Shown here one piece after another: positions 52,179-61,361 of a stretch of DNA of 64,000 nt. Origin of the DNA: Candidatus Zixiibacteriota bacterium (GTDB lineage Bacteria > Zixibacteria > MSB-5A5 > GN15 > JAAZOE01); assembly GCA_023138975.1 (NCBI GenBank), contig JAGLON010000004.1, forward strand, positions 1 through 64,000. Reading direction: 5' to 3'. The notes beneath the pieces are model-generated. The model saw only the letters and a list, made by a program, of their open reading frames with translations. It had not been told where the DNA came from and made no database searches. How positions within the stretch are numbered: the stretch's first letter is position 1; each line of letters starts with the position of its first letter. Both the position numbers and the translations under genes were made by a program.

Positions 52179-52814
52179 TTACCTGAAAGCGGAAAAAATA
52201 ACCGCTTCCTCATATTCCATAAAGTGCATAATTAATAACATTACAAAACCAGAGCTTATCGGAACAGTAAAATTATCATCAATCTTGCCGGTAAACAACT
52301 CGGCCAATGTTGCAACTAATGCGCCAGCCAATCCAATCGGAGTCGGTAACCCCGGAATAAAGAAGGAAACTATAGCAAGCGACAATAAACAGGCTCCGGA
52401 ACCCTCGAATGATTTTTTGCCAATTATTTTATGCCTGCCGAATCGACGGCCAATTAGTGCGGCGGCGGTATCACCTATTATAATAAAAACCAATGCCGCC
52501 ACGGCGATAGGTTTTGGGAAAAGGGCAATAGTGATTGCGGATGTGGTTAAAATATAACTGGCCCCGGAAAACCCGCCTTTAAATTCATGATCGCGTATGA
52601 TAGGCGTTAAAACTACTGCCAAAAGATGCCACAATTTCCATTGTCGGAATCGGGAAATATCAACAAAAATAGATATTAGCGCGGAGAGTGTCACGCTGAT
52701 AAGAGCAACATAAAACGGAAGAAAGCTATAGCCAATCGGTATGACCAGAGCCAAAATGTGTATTCCCTTGCGGGCAAACTCTGCTCTCAGTGAAATTTCT
52801 TCCTTTTCGCTCAT
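52179..52814 (-). CDS. Polyprenol/dolichol kinase-like membrane protein (SEC59/DGK1/VTE5 family)
   Basis: 211 residues with about six helices. Typical segments are ARKGIHILALVIPIGYSFL at the start, AALVFIIIGDTAAALIGRRFGRHKI and KSFEGSGACLL, the CTP-dependent lipid-kinase motif seen in bacterial SEC59/VTE5-like proteins. It phosphorylates a polyprenol or similar lipid alcohol; the substrate is unproven. It overlaps the parvulin gene by 4 bases, hinting at shared envelope function. Confidence 0.88.
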   Translation of the reverse strand: MSEKEEISLRAEFARKGIHILALVIPIGYSFLPFYVALISVTLSALISIFVDISRFRQWKLWHLLAVVLTPIIRDHEFKGGFSGASYILTTSAITIALFPKPIAVAALVFIIIGDTAAALIGRRFGRHKIIGKKSFEGSGACLLSLAIVSFFIPGLPTPIGLAGALVATLAELFTGKIDDNFTVPISSGFVMLLIMHFMEYEEAVIFSAFR

Positions 52815-54610
52815 CGCATTCGCGGATTATTGGGATTAGATGGAGGAGGCAGCACCTTTCTATACAGCTTCTCAAACAACTCCCAGTGAATCGTTGGCGG
52901 ACCTCCAATTTTAGATTCAATAAAGGAATTGCGCACAGATTTCTTGTGTTTTTCTTTCATAATGGTCTTTATTTTCGACTTGGCAACCTCAAATCTCACA
53001 GAATGATTTTTTTCCAGGACCTTAATGATATGAAACCCATAATCAGTCCTAATCGGTTTACTCACATCCCCAACCGGAGTAATCATAGCGGCTCGCCAGA
53101 ACGATTTCGGCATATCTTTTTCCCCAATGAAGCCCAGATTCGAAGCAGCCTTCTTGATATCCGGTTCACCGGGATAATATTGATCTATTAACGTATCAAA
53201 TTCAATGCCCGATAGAGCCACATCCCGAACATGCTCAGCCAGATTTGAGTCGGCGAAAACAATATGCTGTACTTTCAAAGGTCGCTCAACCCGGTAATCC
53301 TCGGCGTGAGCATCATAGTAGGCGCGAAGATCTTCATCGGAGGGTTCAAAACCATCCTCAATGAACTTCTTCCGCATTGTTGAAACCGCATATTTTAGCC
53401 GTGTATGATACGACCATTTTTCTAACTCTGGCTCTTTATCGAATCCAACCATAATGGCCGCTCGAGTAAGATGGAACCGGTTCGCGATTGTTTTTACTAA
53501 TATTATTTTATTCTCTAAGTTGAGAGGAAACTCCATCCGCATCTGTTTAGCGAAATACCCTGCTTGTCCCCGGAACATACCAAAATTAATCGTATCATTT
53601 CCAAGTACTTTATCATTAGGATTAATAACCGCATAAACGGTTTGAGGCGTTAAAAATGAATCGGGAAGCTGCATTGCGTTAGAATCAATTGCGATCTCAC
53701 CGGCTAGACTTATTGAATCAATAAAATGTTTGCCTTGAGACAATAAATTCTTTTCCCGAACTAAAGAATATAAAATGTCATAGACCGAATCAATTGTCAG
53801 ATACTGCTCTTCGAACATATCTTCGACTTTAATGACATGCCAGCCAAAGGATGTCCGTATTAATCCCGAAATTTCTCCAATCGGCGTGTTCTCTACTGCT
53901 GAATCAAACGGTGCAACCATTTGACGGGTCTCAAAATAGCCGAGATCACCTCCAAGCTCAGAGCTGCCGGGGTCTTGGGAATACATAATTGCCAGAGTAT
54001 CAAAGTTTGCTCCCTTAAGAGCTCTTTCGCGAAGACCTTCGACTTGAGAGCGAGCCAGAGAATCTAATTGCTCATCCGAAAAATTGACATATTCGGCAGA
54101 ATCGGCAGAAGCTCGCAGATTGTCTCCGGAAATAACAAAATGTCGGGCGCGATATTTTTTAGGGGAGAAGAATCGCTCTTTATGCTCTTCGTACGCTGAT
54201 AGAACATCAGCGCTATCGACCGTAACCGCATCAATGACCTTTTTCTGATAAAACAATCTTAAGAGGTAATCATTCCACATCTCTTCGTGCTGCTTTTTTA
54301 AATGAGGCACTGATTCCAAGTCAAAATCCTCGAAATCCTCACCAAGTAGAGAATCAAACAGCATTTCATAAACAGAATTTTCAACCAATCCCGAATCAAG
54401 AACTTTACTCATAGGTATTAGTTCTCTCTGGAATTGATCCGCCATCATATCAATGTCAATTATTAGAAAATCTGACTCGGCAAAAATAGGAGCCGCATTT
54501 GAGTCACGCACAGATTCATCTGATACCGGAATTGACTTTTGACTGCCGCCGCAGCCGTAAACCAGTAAAAAGACAACAACAACCGCCAATAACTTTAATA
54601 TTCTGCTCAT
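52811..54610 (-). CDS. Lipoprotein foldase with two parvulin domains (SurA/PrsA-like)
   Basis: 599 residues. A lipobox (VYGCGG, Cys about 20) anchors it. A chaperone-like helical part is followed by a first parvulin domain (about 150-270: KYRARHFVIS, SQDPGSSELGGDLGYFE, FGWHVIKVED). A second domain comes at about 440-560 (LKVQHIVFAD, NLGFIGEKDMPKSF, YGFHIIKVLE). It isomerises proline bonds in envelope proteins, probably in the periplasm. Two parvulin domains as in SurA, but lipid-anchored as in PrsA. Ends 4 bases into the kinase-like gene. Confidence 0.9.
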   Translation of the reverse strand: MSRILKLLAVVVVFLLVYGCGGSQKSIPVSDESVRDSNAAPIFAESDFLIIDIDMMADQFQRELIPMSKVLDSGLVENSVYEMLFDSLLGEDFEDFDLESVPHLKKQHEEMWNDYLLRLFYQKKVIDAVTVDSADVLSAYEEHKERFFSPKKYRARHFVISGDNLRASADSAEYVNFSDEQLDSLARSQVEGLRERALKGANFDTLAIMYSQDPGSSELGGDLGYFETRQMVAPFDSAVENTPIGEISGLIRTSFGWHVIKVEDMFEEQYLTIDSVYDILYSLVREKNLLSQGKHFIDSISLAGEIAIDSNAMQLPDSFLTPQTVYAVINPNDKVLGNDTINFGMFRGQAGYFAKQMRMEFPLNLENKIILVKTIANRFHLTRAAIMVGFDKEPELEKWSYHTRLKYAVSTMRKKFIEDGFEPSDEDLRAYYDAHAEDYRVERPLKVQHIVFADSNLAEHVRDVALSGIEFDTLIDQYYPGEPDIKKAASNLGFIGEKDMPKSFWRAAMITPVGDVSKPIRTDYGFHIIKVLEKNHSVRFEVAKSKIKTIMKEKHKKSVRNSFIESKIGGPPTIHWELFEKLYRKVLPPPSNPNNPRMR

Positions 54611-54734
54611 AATCCTCTATCTCACGATTTAGTGTGGATGCTAAAATTACAACATTACACCGAAAAATCAAGCAAAAGTTCCAGACTTATCCTGCTATTC
54701 TCTGGTAATGTTAATGAATGCTATGTTTGAGAGA

Positions 54735-56450
54735 CTAAACAGATACAGGTGTTGACGATAAAGTGCGAATCTGAGGACTCCCCTCATCAGTTATGCCACG
54801 AAGCGTTAGCAGAAACTCCGTCCCCTGCCCCACCTGAGACGCAACCTCAATACGGCCGCCAAGCAATTCCGCCAATTGTGAGACTATTGCAAGTCCTAAA
54901 CCTGTTCCGCCTTTTTTGGAGGAATGGAATGGCAGGAAAATATTACCCAGATCATCCACGGGTATTCCGGGACCATTATCGCATATACTTGTAATCACCC
55001 GGTTCTCCCCGGCTTCAGTCGTATGTACGCTAATTTTCACAGTGATTTTTCCAGTATGTTTATCAATGGCCTCACACGCATTGACTAACAGATTGAGAAG
55101 TAGCTGCTTAAGCTGATCCTCATCACCAGAGACATATGTTATATGCCGGTCATATTCAAGCTCTATTCCAATATCCGTATTGTATGATGGATGTCTTTGA
55201 ATCAATTCAATAACTTCTGAAATCAAACTATTTAGCTCAATTTTGCGTAGCTCGGGGCTTCTGACCCGGGCATAAAGAAGAAAATCAGAGAGTATTTTAT
55301 TTAACCGAGTTGACTCTTTGAGAATCAGCGACATGAGCTTTTCATTGTCGCCTTCAAGGATTAAATCGCTTTTGAGAACTTCTACAGATCCCGAAATTGC
55401 GGCCAGCGGATTACGAATTTCATGGGCGATACATGCGGATAATTCACCAACCGCCGCCAGACGATCAGCCTGACGGATTTTTTGATTAAGTAGTTTAGCT
55501 TCGGTAAGATCCTGAAAAATCGCAATAACACCACGAGCATCAAAATTCTCGTCGTACAAGGTTGATGTTGAAAGCCCGACAGGAAGCGTCACACCGTCCT
55601 TACGGGTAATTGTAAACTCGGTTCGGGATAGCCGTAATTGAGATTTTAACACTGACAGCAGATTGTCCCCTAACGGAGCCAATTGTCCTATAAATGCCTC
55701 TCGGCAATTTAGCCCGGAAACTTGTGATTCTTTGACTCCAAGAATAGACTGCGCCATGCGATTGAAGTAAGCTATCTCACCATTTCCGTCAATAGTTATC
55801 ACGCCGCAGTTTAAGTGCCAAAGAATATCTCCGGTATCAAGACGGGCCTTCTTCAGTTCTTTTGAGGCAGAATCAAGTTCCATATCCTTGGTCTGGATTT
55901 TATCCGCCAAAAAGCCGGAAATAAACGCGACTAAATAGAAAATCAGGATATGTAAAAAAGTCGAATAAAAATAGGTGTCATCAGTAGTTGTAGTACTTGA
56001 TAAACTCTCAAAGACACCGCCATTGGCTGCTACAGAGGCATTTATCCATGTAACTCCGGCATAAACAATACTAACCACTGAAGCAACTAACAATGTTCCA
56101 ACCAAACGGTAGAATAAGGCAGTTGAAACAATCGTCAATAAAAACAACGCCGAAAACGGACTGTACATACTGCCGGTGGAGAGAACAATTCCTGCTTCAT
56201 TGATAATCTCGGCAATAATTTGCAATGATAATAAAAAATGAAGTAAAAACCGAAATTGGTGCCGTTTGTAAAAAATTAGCGTCAAAAGTGACGCCAGCGT
56301 CACAATACTATATACAAGAAATGGAAATTGTAAATAACCCGGCAGCCCTAACCATCCGATTATGGTGCCAAATACCAGCGTAAAACTGATGAGTCTGAGA
56401 GGAATAAACCATCCGATATTTATGCCCGGATATGTTCGAGAAGTACTCAT
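54735..56450 (-). CDS. PAS-domain sensor histidine kinase, PilS-like
   Basis: 571 residues. Six N-terminal membrane helices (about 12-180) lead to a PAS domain (about 205-310) holding NGEIAYFNRMAQSILGVKES. HisKA follows with HEIRNPLAAISGSVEVLKSD (His about 345) and then HATPase with NLLVNACEAIDKH, DNGPGIPVDDLGNIF and GTGLGLAIV. The six-helix sensor plus the pilBTC location fit PilS, which senses pilin level. No response regulator lies in the window, so PilR must be elsewhere, or the partner is different. Confidence 0.82.
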   Translation of the reverse strand: MSTSRTYPGINIGWFIPLRLISFTLVFGTIIGWLGLPGYLQFPFLVYSIVTLASLLTLIFYKRHQFRFLLHFLLSLQIIAEIINEAGIVLSTGSMYSPFSALFLLTIVSTALFYRLVGTLLVASVVSIVYAGVTWINASVAANGGVFESLSSTTTTDDTYFYSTFLHILIFYLVAFISGFLADKIQTKDMELDSASKELKKARLDTGDILWHLNCGVITIDGNGEIAYFNRMAQSILGVKESQVSGLNCREAFIGQLAPLGDNLLSVLKSQLRLSRTEFTITRKDGVTLPVGLSTSTLYDENFDARGVIAIFQDLTEAKLLNQKIRQADRLAAVGELSACIAHEIRNPLAAISGSVEVLKSDLILEGDNEKLMSLILKESTRLNKILSDFLLYARVRSPELRKIELNSLISEVIELIQRHPSYNTDIGIELEYDRHITYVSGDEDQLKQLLLNLLVNACEAIDKHTGKITVKISVHTTEAGENRVITSICDNGPGIPVDDLGNIFLPFHSSKKGGTGLGLAIVSQLAELLGGRIEVASQVGQGTEFLLTLRGITDEGSPQIRTLSSTPVSV

Positions 56451-56495
56451 AATAAAAAGGCGGGCTCAAGCGCCCGCCTTCGTAAGAAATCTTTC

Positions 56496-57692
56496 TTATA
56501 TTTTACCAATAATATCAAACATCGGCAGATACATAGCGATAAGAATACCACCGATAATCACACCCATAAGAACAACCACAATCGGCTCGATAATCGAAGT
56601 CAAGGCGGTAACCGCGCCATCAACTTCCTCATCATAAAAGTCAGCTATTTTGGATAGCATCTCATCAAGTCCGCCGGTTTTTTCACCAACCGATATCATC
56701 TGGGTCACCATCGGAGGAAACACACCGGTCTCCTTCAATGGTGCGGTAATAGTCTCACCCTCTGCAATAGAGATAACGGATTTTTGAATAGCGTCATGGA
56801 CAACTCGATTACCAGCCGTTTTGGCTGTGATTTCCAGAGCCTCAAGAATTGAAACACCCGAGGACAACAACGTACTAAGAGTCCTTGAGAATCGGGATAT
56901 CGCTGATTTTCTCAGAAGTGTCCCGAGTACGGGAAAGTTTAAAAAGACCCGGTCAGCATTAAGCCTTCCATCAGGTGTCTTTACATAAAATTTGTACCCT
57001 ACGACTAAGGCAATAACAGTGCCTATTATCAGCAATACCTGAGATTGTAAAAAACCAGAAATCGAAAGAACAATTTGGGTTGGAGCCGGTAATTCCGAAC
57101 CGAGTCCCGCAAACATCTTGGCAAAGACCGGTACGACAAACGCCAGCATAGCCACCGTTACGATAGTCGCGACAATACTGATGACAATAGGATACATCAT
57201 AGCCCCGCGGACCTTACGTATCAACGCATCCGCTTTTTCCCGATAGACAGCCAATCGTACCAATATAACATCAAGCGCACCACCCATTTCACCAGCTTCA
57301 ACCATATTGACATACAACTGGTCAAAGATCTTTGGATGACGCCCCAAAGCATCGGCAAGGGTAGCACCACCCTGAACCGCTTCTTTTACCTTGATGAGAA
57401 TCTTCCGCAATTCAACCGAATCAACCTGAGCCGCCAGAATCTCCAAACATTGAATCATCGGCAGCCCCGCTCCGATCATCGTTGCGAACTGACGCGTAAA
57501 ACGGGAAATATCCTGTTTTTTCACACCCGTTCCGAACTTGATCTGAATATCCGCCGATTTTTTGCGGATACTCGTCACGAGAATTCGATTTTGCCGCAGA
57601 ACCTTTTCCAGGTCCTGCTGGTTTTTAGCCTTCAAAGTCCCTGTGACCTGAGATCCGGCTAACGTCTTTCCTTTATATTCAAATTCCGGCAT
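56496..57692 (-). CDS. pilC: Type IV pilus inner-membrane platform protein PilC
   Basis: 398 residues of the GspF family. Two repeated cytoplasmic T2SSF domains are visible: FTRQFATMIGAGLPMIQCLEI in the first half and FSRTLSTLLSSGVSILEALEI in the second. Each is followed by membrane helices, with GEMGGALDVILVRLA and GEKTGGLDEMLSKIADFYDEE. It couples the motor ATPases to the pilus base. AAGGAG precedes the ATG. It lies 13 bases after pilT. Confidence 0.97.
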   Translation of the reverse strand: MPEFEYKGKTLAGSQVTGTLKAKNQQDLEKVLRQNRILVTSIRKKSADIQIKFGTGVKKQDISRFTRQFATMIGAGLPMIQCLEILAAQVDSVELRKILIKVKEAVQGGATLADALGRHPKIFDQLYVNMVEAGEMGGALDVILVRLAVYREKADALIRKVRGAMMYPIVISIVATIVTVAMLAFVVPVFAKMFAGLGSELPAPTQIVLSISGFLQSQVLLIIGTVIALVVGYKFYVKTPDGRLNADRVFLNFPVLGTLLRKSAISRFSRTLSTLLSSGVSILEALEITAKTAGNRVVHDAIQKSVISIAEGETITAPLKETGVFPPMVTQMISVGEKTGGLDEMLSKIADFYDEEVDGAVTALTSIIEPIVVVLMGVIIGGILIAMYLPMFDIIGKI

Positions 57693-57705
57693 CTACATAT
57701 ACTCC

Positions 57706-58782
57706 TTAGGCAAAAGCAGGTGATGGCTGCTTGGACAACATGTCGTTTAATTCCTGCGGATTGGAACTTCTACCCAAAGCATCGTTCAGTGTAATCTTAC
57801 CGGTCCGATACATTTCCGCCAGCGACATATTCATAGTTCGCATACCATACTTTTGTCCCGATTGTATCATACTGTATATTTGATGAATTTTATCATCTCT
57901 GATAATAGCCCGAATGGCTGGTGTACAAATCATAATTTCCAAAACCATGGTTCTGCCCCCGCCCATCTTAGGAATAAGCTGCTGGGCAACTACGGCCTGT
58001 AATGTAAAGGACAAAGTCACTCGAATCTGTTCCTGCTGACTGCTCGGGAACACATCAATGATTCGGTTGATTGATTCAGCCGCCGAATTCGTATGCAGAG
58101 TAGCAAACGCCAAGTGGCCTGTTTCGGAAATATTGATCGCGCTCTCAATTGTCTCCAGATCGCGCATCTCGCCGACGAGGACAACGTCCGGGTCTTCTCT
58201 CAGCGCATATTTAAGCGCCGAAGAAAATGACGGCGTGTCGGTGAAAACCTCACGCTGATTGACCAGACTGTTATTATGCCGATGCAAATACTCTATCGGG
58301 TCCTCGACCGTGAGGATATGACAATGACGCTCCCGATTGATGCGATCTATTATTGATGCCAGAGTTGTTGATTTTCCCGAACCGGTCGGACCGGTTACCA
58401 GCACCAAACCGCGCGGAAGATTGGATAGCTCAGCAACGACTTTAGGCAACCCCAGCTCTTCAAAAGTTTTTATCTTAAACGGAATCTGCCGCAGTGCGAC
58501 CGCGACATTACCCCGTTGCATAAACACATTACAGCGAAAACGACTTAAATTTTCCAACCCGAAGGATAAATCCAACTCGTTATTTTCTTCAAACTTCTTC
58601 CGCTGTTTTTCATTCATGATGCTGTAAGCCAGCTTTATTGTCATTTCAGCCGTCAACACCTCATGTTCGGTTCTTACTAACTTTCCATCTATTCGTAATT
58701 GGGGAGGCGTACCTATAGTAAGATGTAAATCAGAGGCCCCTCTCTTTACCATCTCTTCGAGAAGGTCGCGTAGTGAAACCAT
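57706..58782 (-). CDS. pilT: Twitching-motility protein PilT (retraction ATPase)
   Basis: 358 residues. Walker A is GPTGSGKSTTLASIIDRIN, the Asp box ILTVEDPIEYLH, Walker B DPDVVLVGEMRDLETIE and the His box TGHLAFATLHTNSA. The C-terminal AIRAIIRDDKIHQIYSMIQSG matches PilT's AIRNLIREGK motif. It powers pilus retraction. Upstream of it a 226-base gap holds the possible start of a separate transcript. Confidence 0.96.
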   Translation of the reverse strand: MVSLRDLLEEMVKRGASDLHLTIGTPPQLRIDGKLVRTEHEVLTAEMTIKLAYSIMNEKQRKKFEENNELDLSFGLENLSRFRCNVFMQRGNVAVALRQIPFKIKTFEELGLPKVVAELSNLPRGLVLVTGPTGSGKSTTLASIIDRINRERHCHILTVEDPIEYLHRHNNSLVNQREVFTDTPSFSSALKYALREDPDVVLVGEMRDLETIESAINISETGHLAFATLHTNSAAESINRIIDVFPSSQQEQIRVTLSFTLQAVVAQQLIPKMGGGRTMVLEIMICTPAIRAIIRDDKIHQIYSMIQSGQKYGMRTMNMSLAEMYRTGKITLNDALGRSSNPQELNDMLSKQPSPAFA

Positions 58783-59008
58783 GTTTTCTCCTCATACAGA
58801 ATATAAAAACGACTGTTTCCGTAAAAAAAAGTATTTCATTAGATGTATCGGAAGGAAACGGCTAAATCTTAATTATTATTTATACCCAAAAAACCAGTTA
58901 TCTTATTATGAAATAACATGTTATGTATAATCACCAAAAGACTGGAAAATACCGCTAAATTCACAAAAAAAAGAAGAAAAAAGTTAGAAAAAAGGGAAAA
59001 TGAGATAC
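58783..59008. promoter_or_regulatory. A+T-rich gap between pilB and pilT with a palindrome
   Basis: No gene is seen. A perfect 12-base palindrome ATAACATGTTAT lies at 58913-58924 and several A-tracts surround it. It could be an operator or a start site for pilT-pilC-pilS separate from pilB. I could not fix -35 and -10 boxes, and it may be chance in A+T-rich DNA. Confidence 0.35.
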
Positions 59009-60712
59009 CTAATGACCACCGGAGGTTACTGCAAATACTTCCTTCATACCTATATCACCTTCCATCATTTTATTGACCGCAGCCATCCGAAGCGTTAACA
59101 TCCCGTCAGAAATCGCCTGTGCTCCGATATCAACATCAGTTTTGCCTTCGAGTATCATTTGCTCAATTGCGTCAGATATCGGCATAACTTCATAAATACC
59201 GGTACGACCCGACTGTCCGGTACCATTACAGTTTGGACATCCGGGAGACTCGAAAACGTCTCTGGTTGTAATACACTCATCGGGAACACCAAGGGATTCA
59301 ACGTCTTCATCCGTTAAAGTATATGGCCGACGGCACTCCTGGCATAGCTTTCTCGTCATACGCTGAGCCAGAATCATGCGAGTTGCCGATGAAACCAAAT
59401 AGTTCGGAACCCCCATATCAATAAGCCTTGGAATCGACGATGGAGCGTCGTTGGTATGCAGCGTGGAAAAGACAAGGTGACCGGTAAGGGCGGCTCGAAT
59501 TGCAATTTCGGCCGTTTCACCATCACGGATCTCACCAACCATTATTACGTCGGGATCCTGTCGCAGGAAAGACCTCAGTGCCGAAGCGAAGGTCAAACCG
59601 ATTTCTGATCTCACCGCAACCTGATTTATTCCGTCAAAATTAAACTCAACCGGATCTTCAGCTGTCATAATATTAATACCTTCAGTATTAATCTGTTTCA
59701 GAGCCGAATACAAAGTAGTCGTTTTACCAGAACCGGTCGGTCCCGTTACCAAAATAATCCCGTATGGCAAAGTAATAGATTTCTTGAACTTAGTGAGCGC
59801 AGCCTCAGTAAACCCAAGCTTGGTCATATCTACCATTAGCGCATTCGGATCCAATATCCGCATAACAACCTTCTCACCGAAAATTGTCGGGAGCACCGAA
59901 ACACGAAGGTCAACGGTTCGATTGTCGAGCTTAATTTTAATTCGTCCATCCTGAGGCAGGCGGCGCTCTGAGATATCAAGCTCAGACATAATTTTGATAC
60001 GGGAAATAATGGCGGCTCGATACTTATATGGCAGCGGATCCATTTCTTTCAAATTGCCGTCAACACGATAACGAACACGAATCCGCTTTTCGTACATTTC
60101 TATATGAATATCGGAGGCTCCGGTACGAACCGCTTCCTTGATAATACTATCCACCAATCGGACCAGCGGCTTGTCTTGTACCGCCGACTGAAGATCACTT
60201 TCCGATATCTCTTCAGAATCGGACGAGACAACTTCCAGTTCTTCGTCATCTTCAAGACCTTTAAGAATCTCGCTAACGGCCCCGCCGTCATCATAATACT
60301 TTTCTATCGATTTATTAATTGAGTTTTCCGGAGAAATAACCGGCTGAACATTGCATCCTGTTATAAATTTGATAGCATCCAGAACATAGACATTATTAGG
60401 GTCAGCAATTGCGACAATAAGTGTTTTGCCCAATCGCGAAACCGCAATAACATTAAATTTGCGCGCAATATCCAAAGGAATGAGTTTTACAATTTCGGGG
60501 TTGAGTTCAACATCATTCAGCCGCAGCGATCCCATGTTCAACTGCTTACTGATGAAATCGGAAAGCTCTTCCTCCGATTGTATTGCCCCCACCTTAACAA
60601 GCGCCTCACCAAAATGATCTTTGTTTTCGCTCTTAAGATCCAGCGCTTGCTTCAACTGGTCTTCGGTAATCTTGCCGGCTTTCACCAGCATAGTACCTAA
60701 TTCAGCTGACAT
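59009..60712 (-). CDS. pilB: Type IV pilus assembly ATPase PilB
   Basis: 567 residues. An MshEN-type N-terminal domain (about 1-145: LGTMLVKAGKITEDQLKQAL) precedes the GspE/PilB core. Walker A is GPTGSGKTTTLYSAL, the Asp box IMTAEDPVEF, Walker B DPDVIMVGEIRDGETAEI and His box GHLVFSTLHTNDA. The C-terminal zinc-binding Cys4 is CQECRRP plus CPNCNGTG. It drives pilus extension. It follows the roadblock gene after a 145-base gap. Confidence 0.97.
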   Translation of the reverse strand: MSAELGTMLVKAGKITEDQLKQALDLKSENKDHFGEALVKVGAIQSEEELSDFISKQLNMGSLRLNDVELNPEIVKLIPLDIARKFNVIAVSRLGKTLIVAIADPNNVYVLDAIKFITGCNVQPVISPENSINKSIEKYYDDGGAVSEILKGLEDDEELEVVSSDSEEISESDLQSAVQDKPLVRLVDSIIKEAVRTGASDIHIEMYEKRIRVRYRVDGNLKEMDPLPYKYRAAIISRIKIMSELDISERRLPQDGRIKIKLDNRTVDLRVSVLPTIFGEKVVMRILDPNALMVDMTKLGFTEAALTKFKKSITLPYGIILVTGPTGSGKTTTLYSALKQINTEGINIMTAEDPVEFNFDGINQVAVRSEIGLTFASALRSFLRQDPDVIMVGEIRDGETAEIAIRAALTGHLVFSTLHTNDAPSSIPRLIDMGVPNYLVSSATRMILAQRMTRKLCQECRRPYTLTDEDVESLGVPDECITTRDVFESPGCPNCNGTGQSGRTGIYEVMPISDAIEQMILEGKTDVDIGAQAISDGMLTLRMAAVNKMMEGDIGMKEVFAVTSGGH

Positions 60713-60857
60713 TTATGTTTCTCCAAAGATGAAAAATCCATTTGCTTAAAGGAACCATTTCTGCTGCGACAAGTTTGTTCCGGTTTAATTCACCGGCTGA
60801 TTATCACCTGGCAAAAAAGCATTATATTCGGCTACCACCGAATCCCTTCGTGATATA

Positions 60858-61346
60858 TTAATCCTTAAATATATCGTCCAGTTTGTTACCTGCTGATGCC
60901 GCAAATTCTGCTGATACTTCGGGACGCTCGTTTTGCGATCGGTCTGACATTGTCGTAAATATCTTTGCCAGTTCATCGGCACTTTCCCGCGCATACAAAC
61001 GAACCATACCTATCGTCGTCCGATCATCAAAAATAACCGCCAGAATCGACCTTTCCCCGACTATCGACATGTGAATATGATCTTTCTTTCCCTGATGGAA
61101 TAAGACCGAAAACTCTGTCTCCCCAACCAGCCTTGCAATTTCTTTAGTGGATGCAAATGATCCGGCTAAAAGCGCGGCTAGAGCCGTTGTATCGAGGGAA
61201 TGAGTAAACCCTTGGCGCGTTATTAGATGCCCGTCTTTATCAACCAACAGGGCACATTTCGCTTCGGCTCCCTTGAGTAGTTTTGTCAACAAAGAATCAA
61301 TCCGTTGGATCTCTTCTTCATATATTATCAGATTATCGTCACTCAC
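60858..61346 (-). CDS. Roadblock/LC7-domain protein (MglB-like)
   Basis: 162 residues. The roadblock domain spans about 10-130 (IDSLLTKLLKGAEAKCALLVDKDGHLITRQG, ALAALLAGSFASTKEIARLVG, LFHQGKKDHIHMSIVG). A polar tail follows. MglB-like roadblock proteins act as GTPase-activating partners of MglA (established). It lies 15 bases after the MglA gene, on its downstream side, so it is a good MglB candidate. Confidence 0.85.
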   Translation of the reverse strand: MSDDNLIIYEEEIQRIDSLLTKLLKGAEAKCALLVDKDGHLITRQGFTHSLDTTALAALLAGSFASTKEIARLVGETEFSVLFHQGKKDHIHMSIVGERSILAVIFDDRTTIGMVRLYARESADELAKIFTTMSDRSQNERPEVSAEFAASAGNKLDDIFKD

Positions 61347-61361
61347 GGGAAACTCCTCCCA

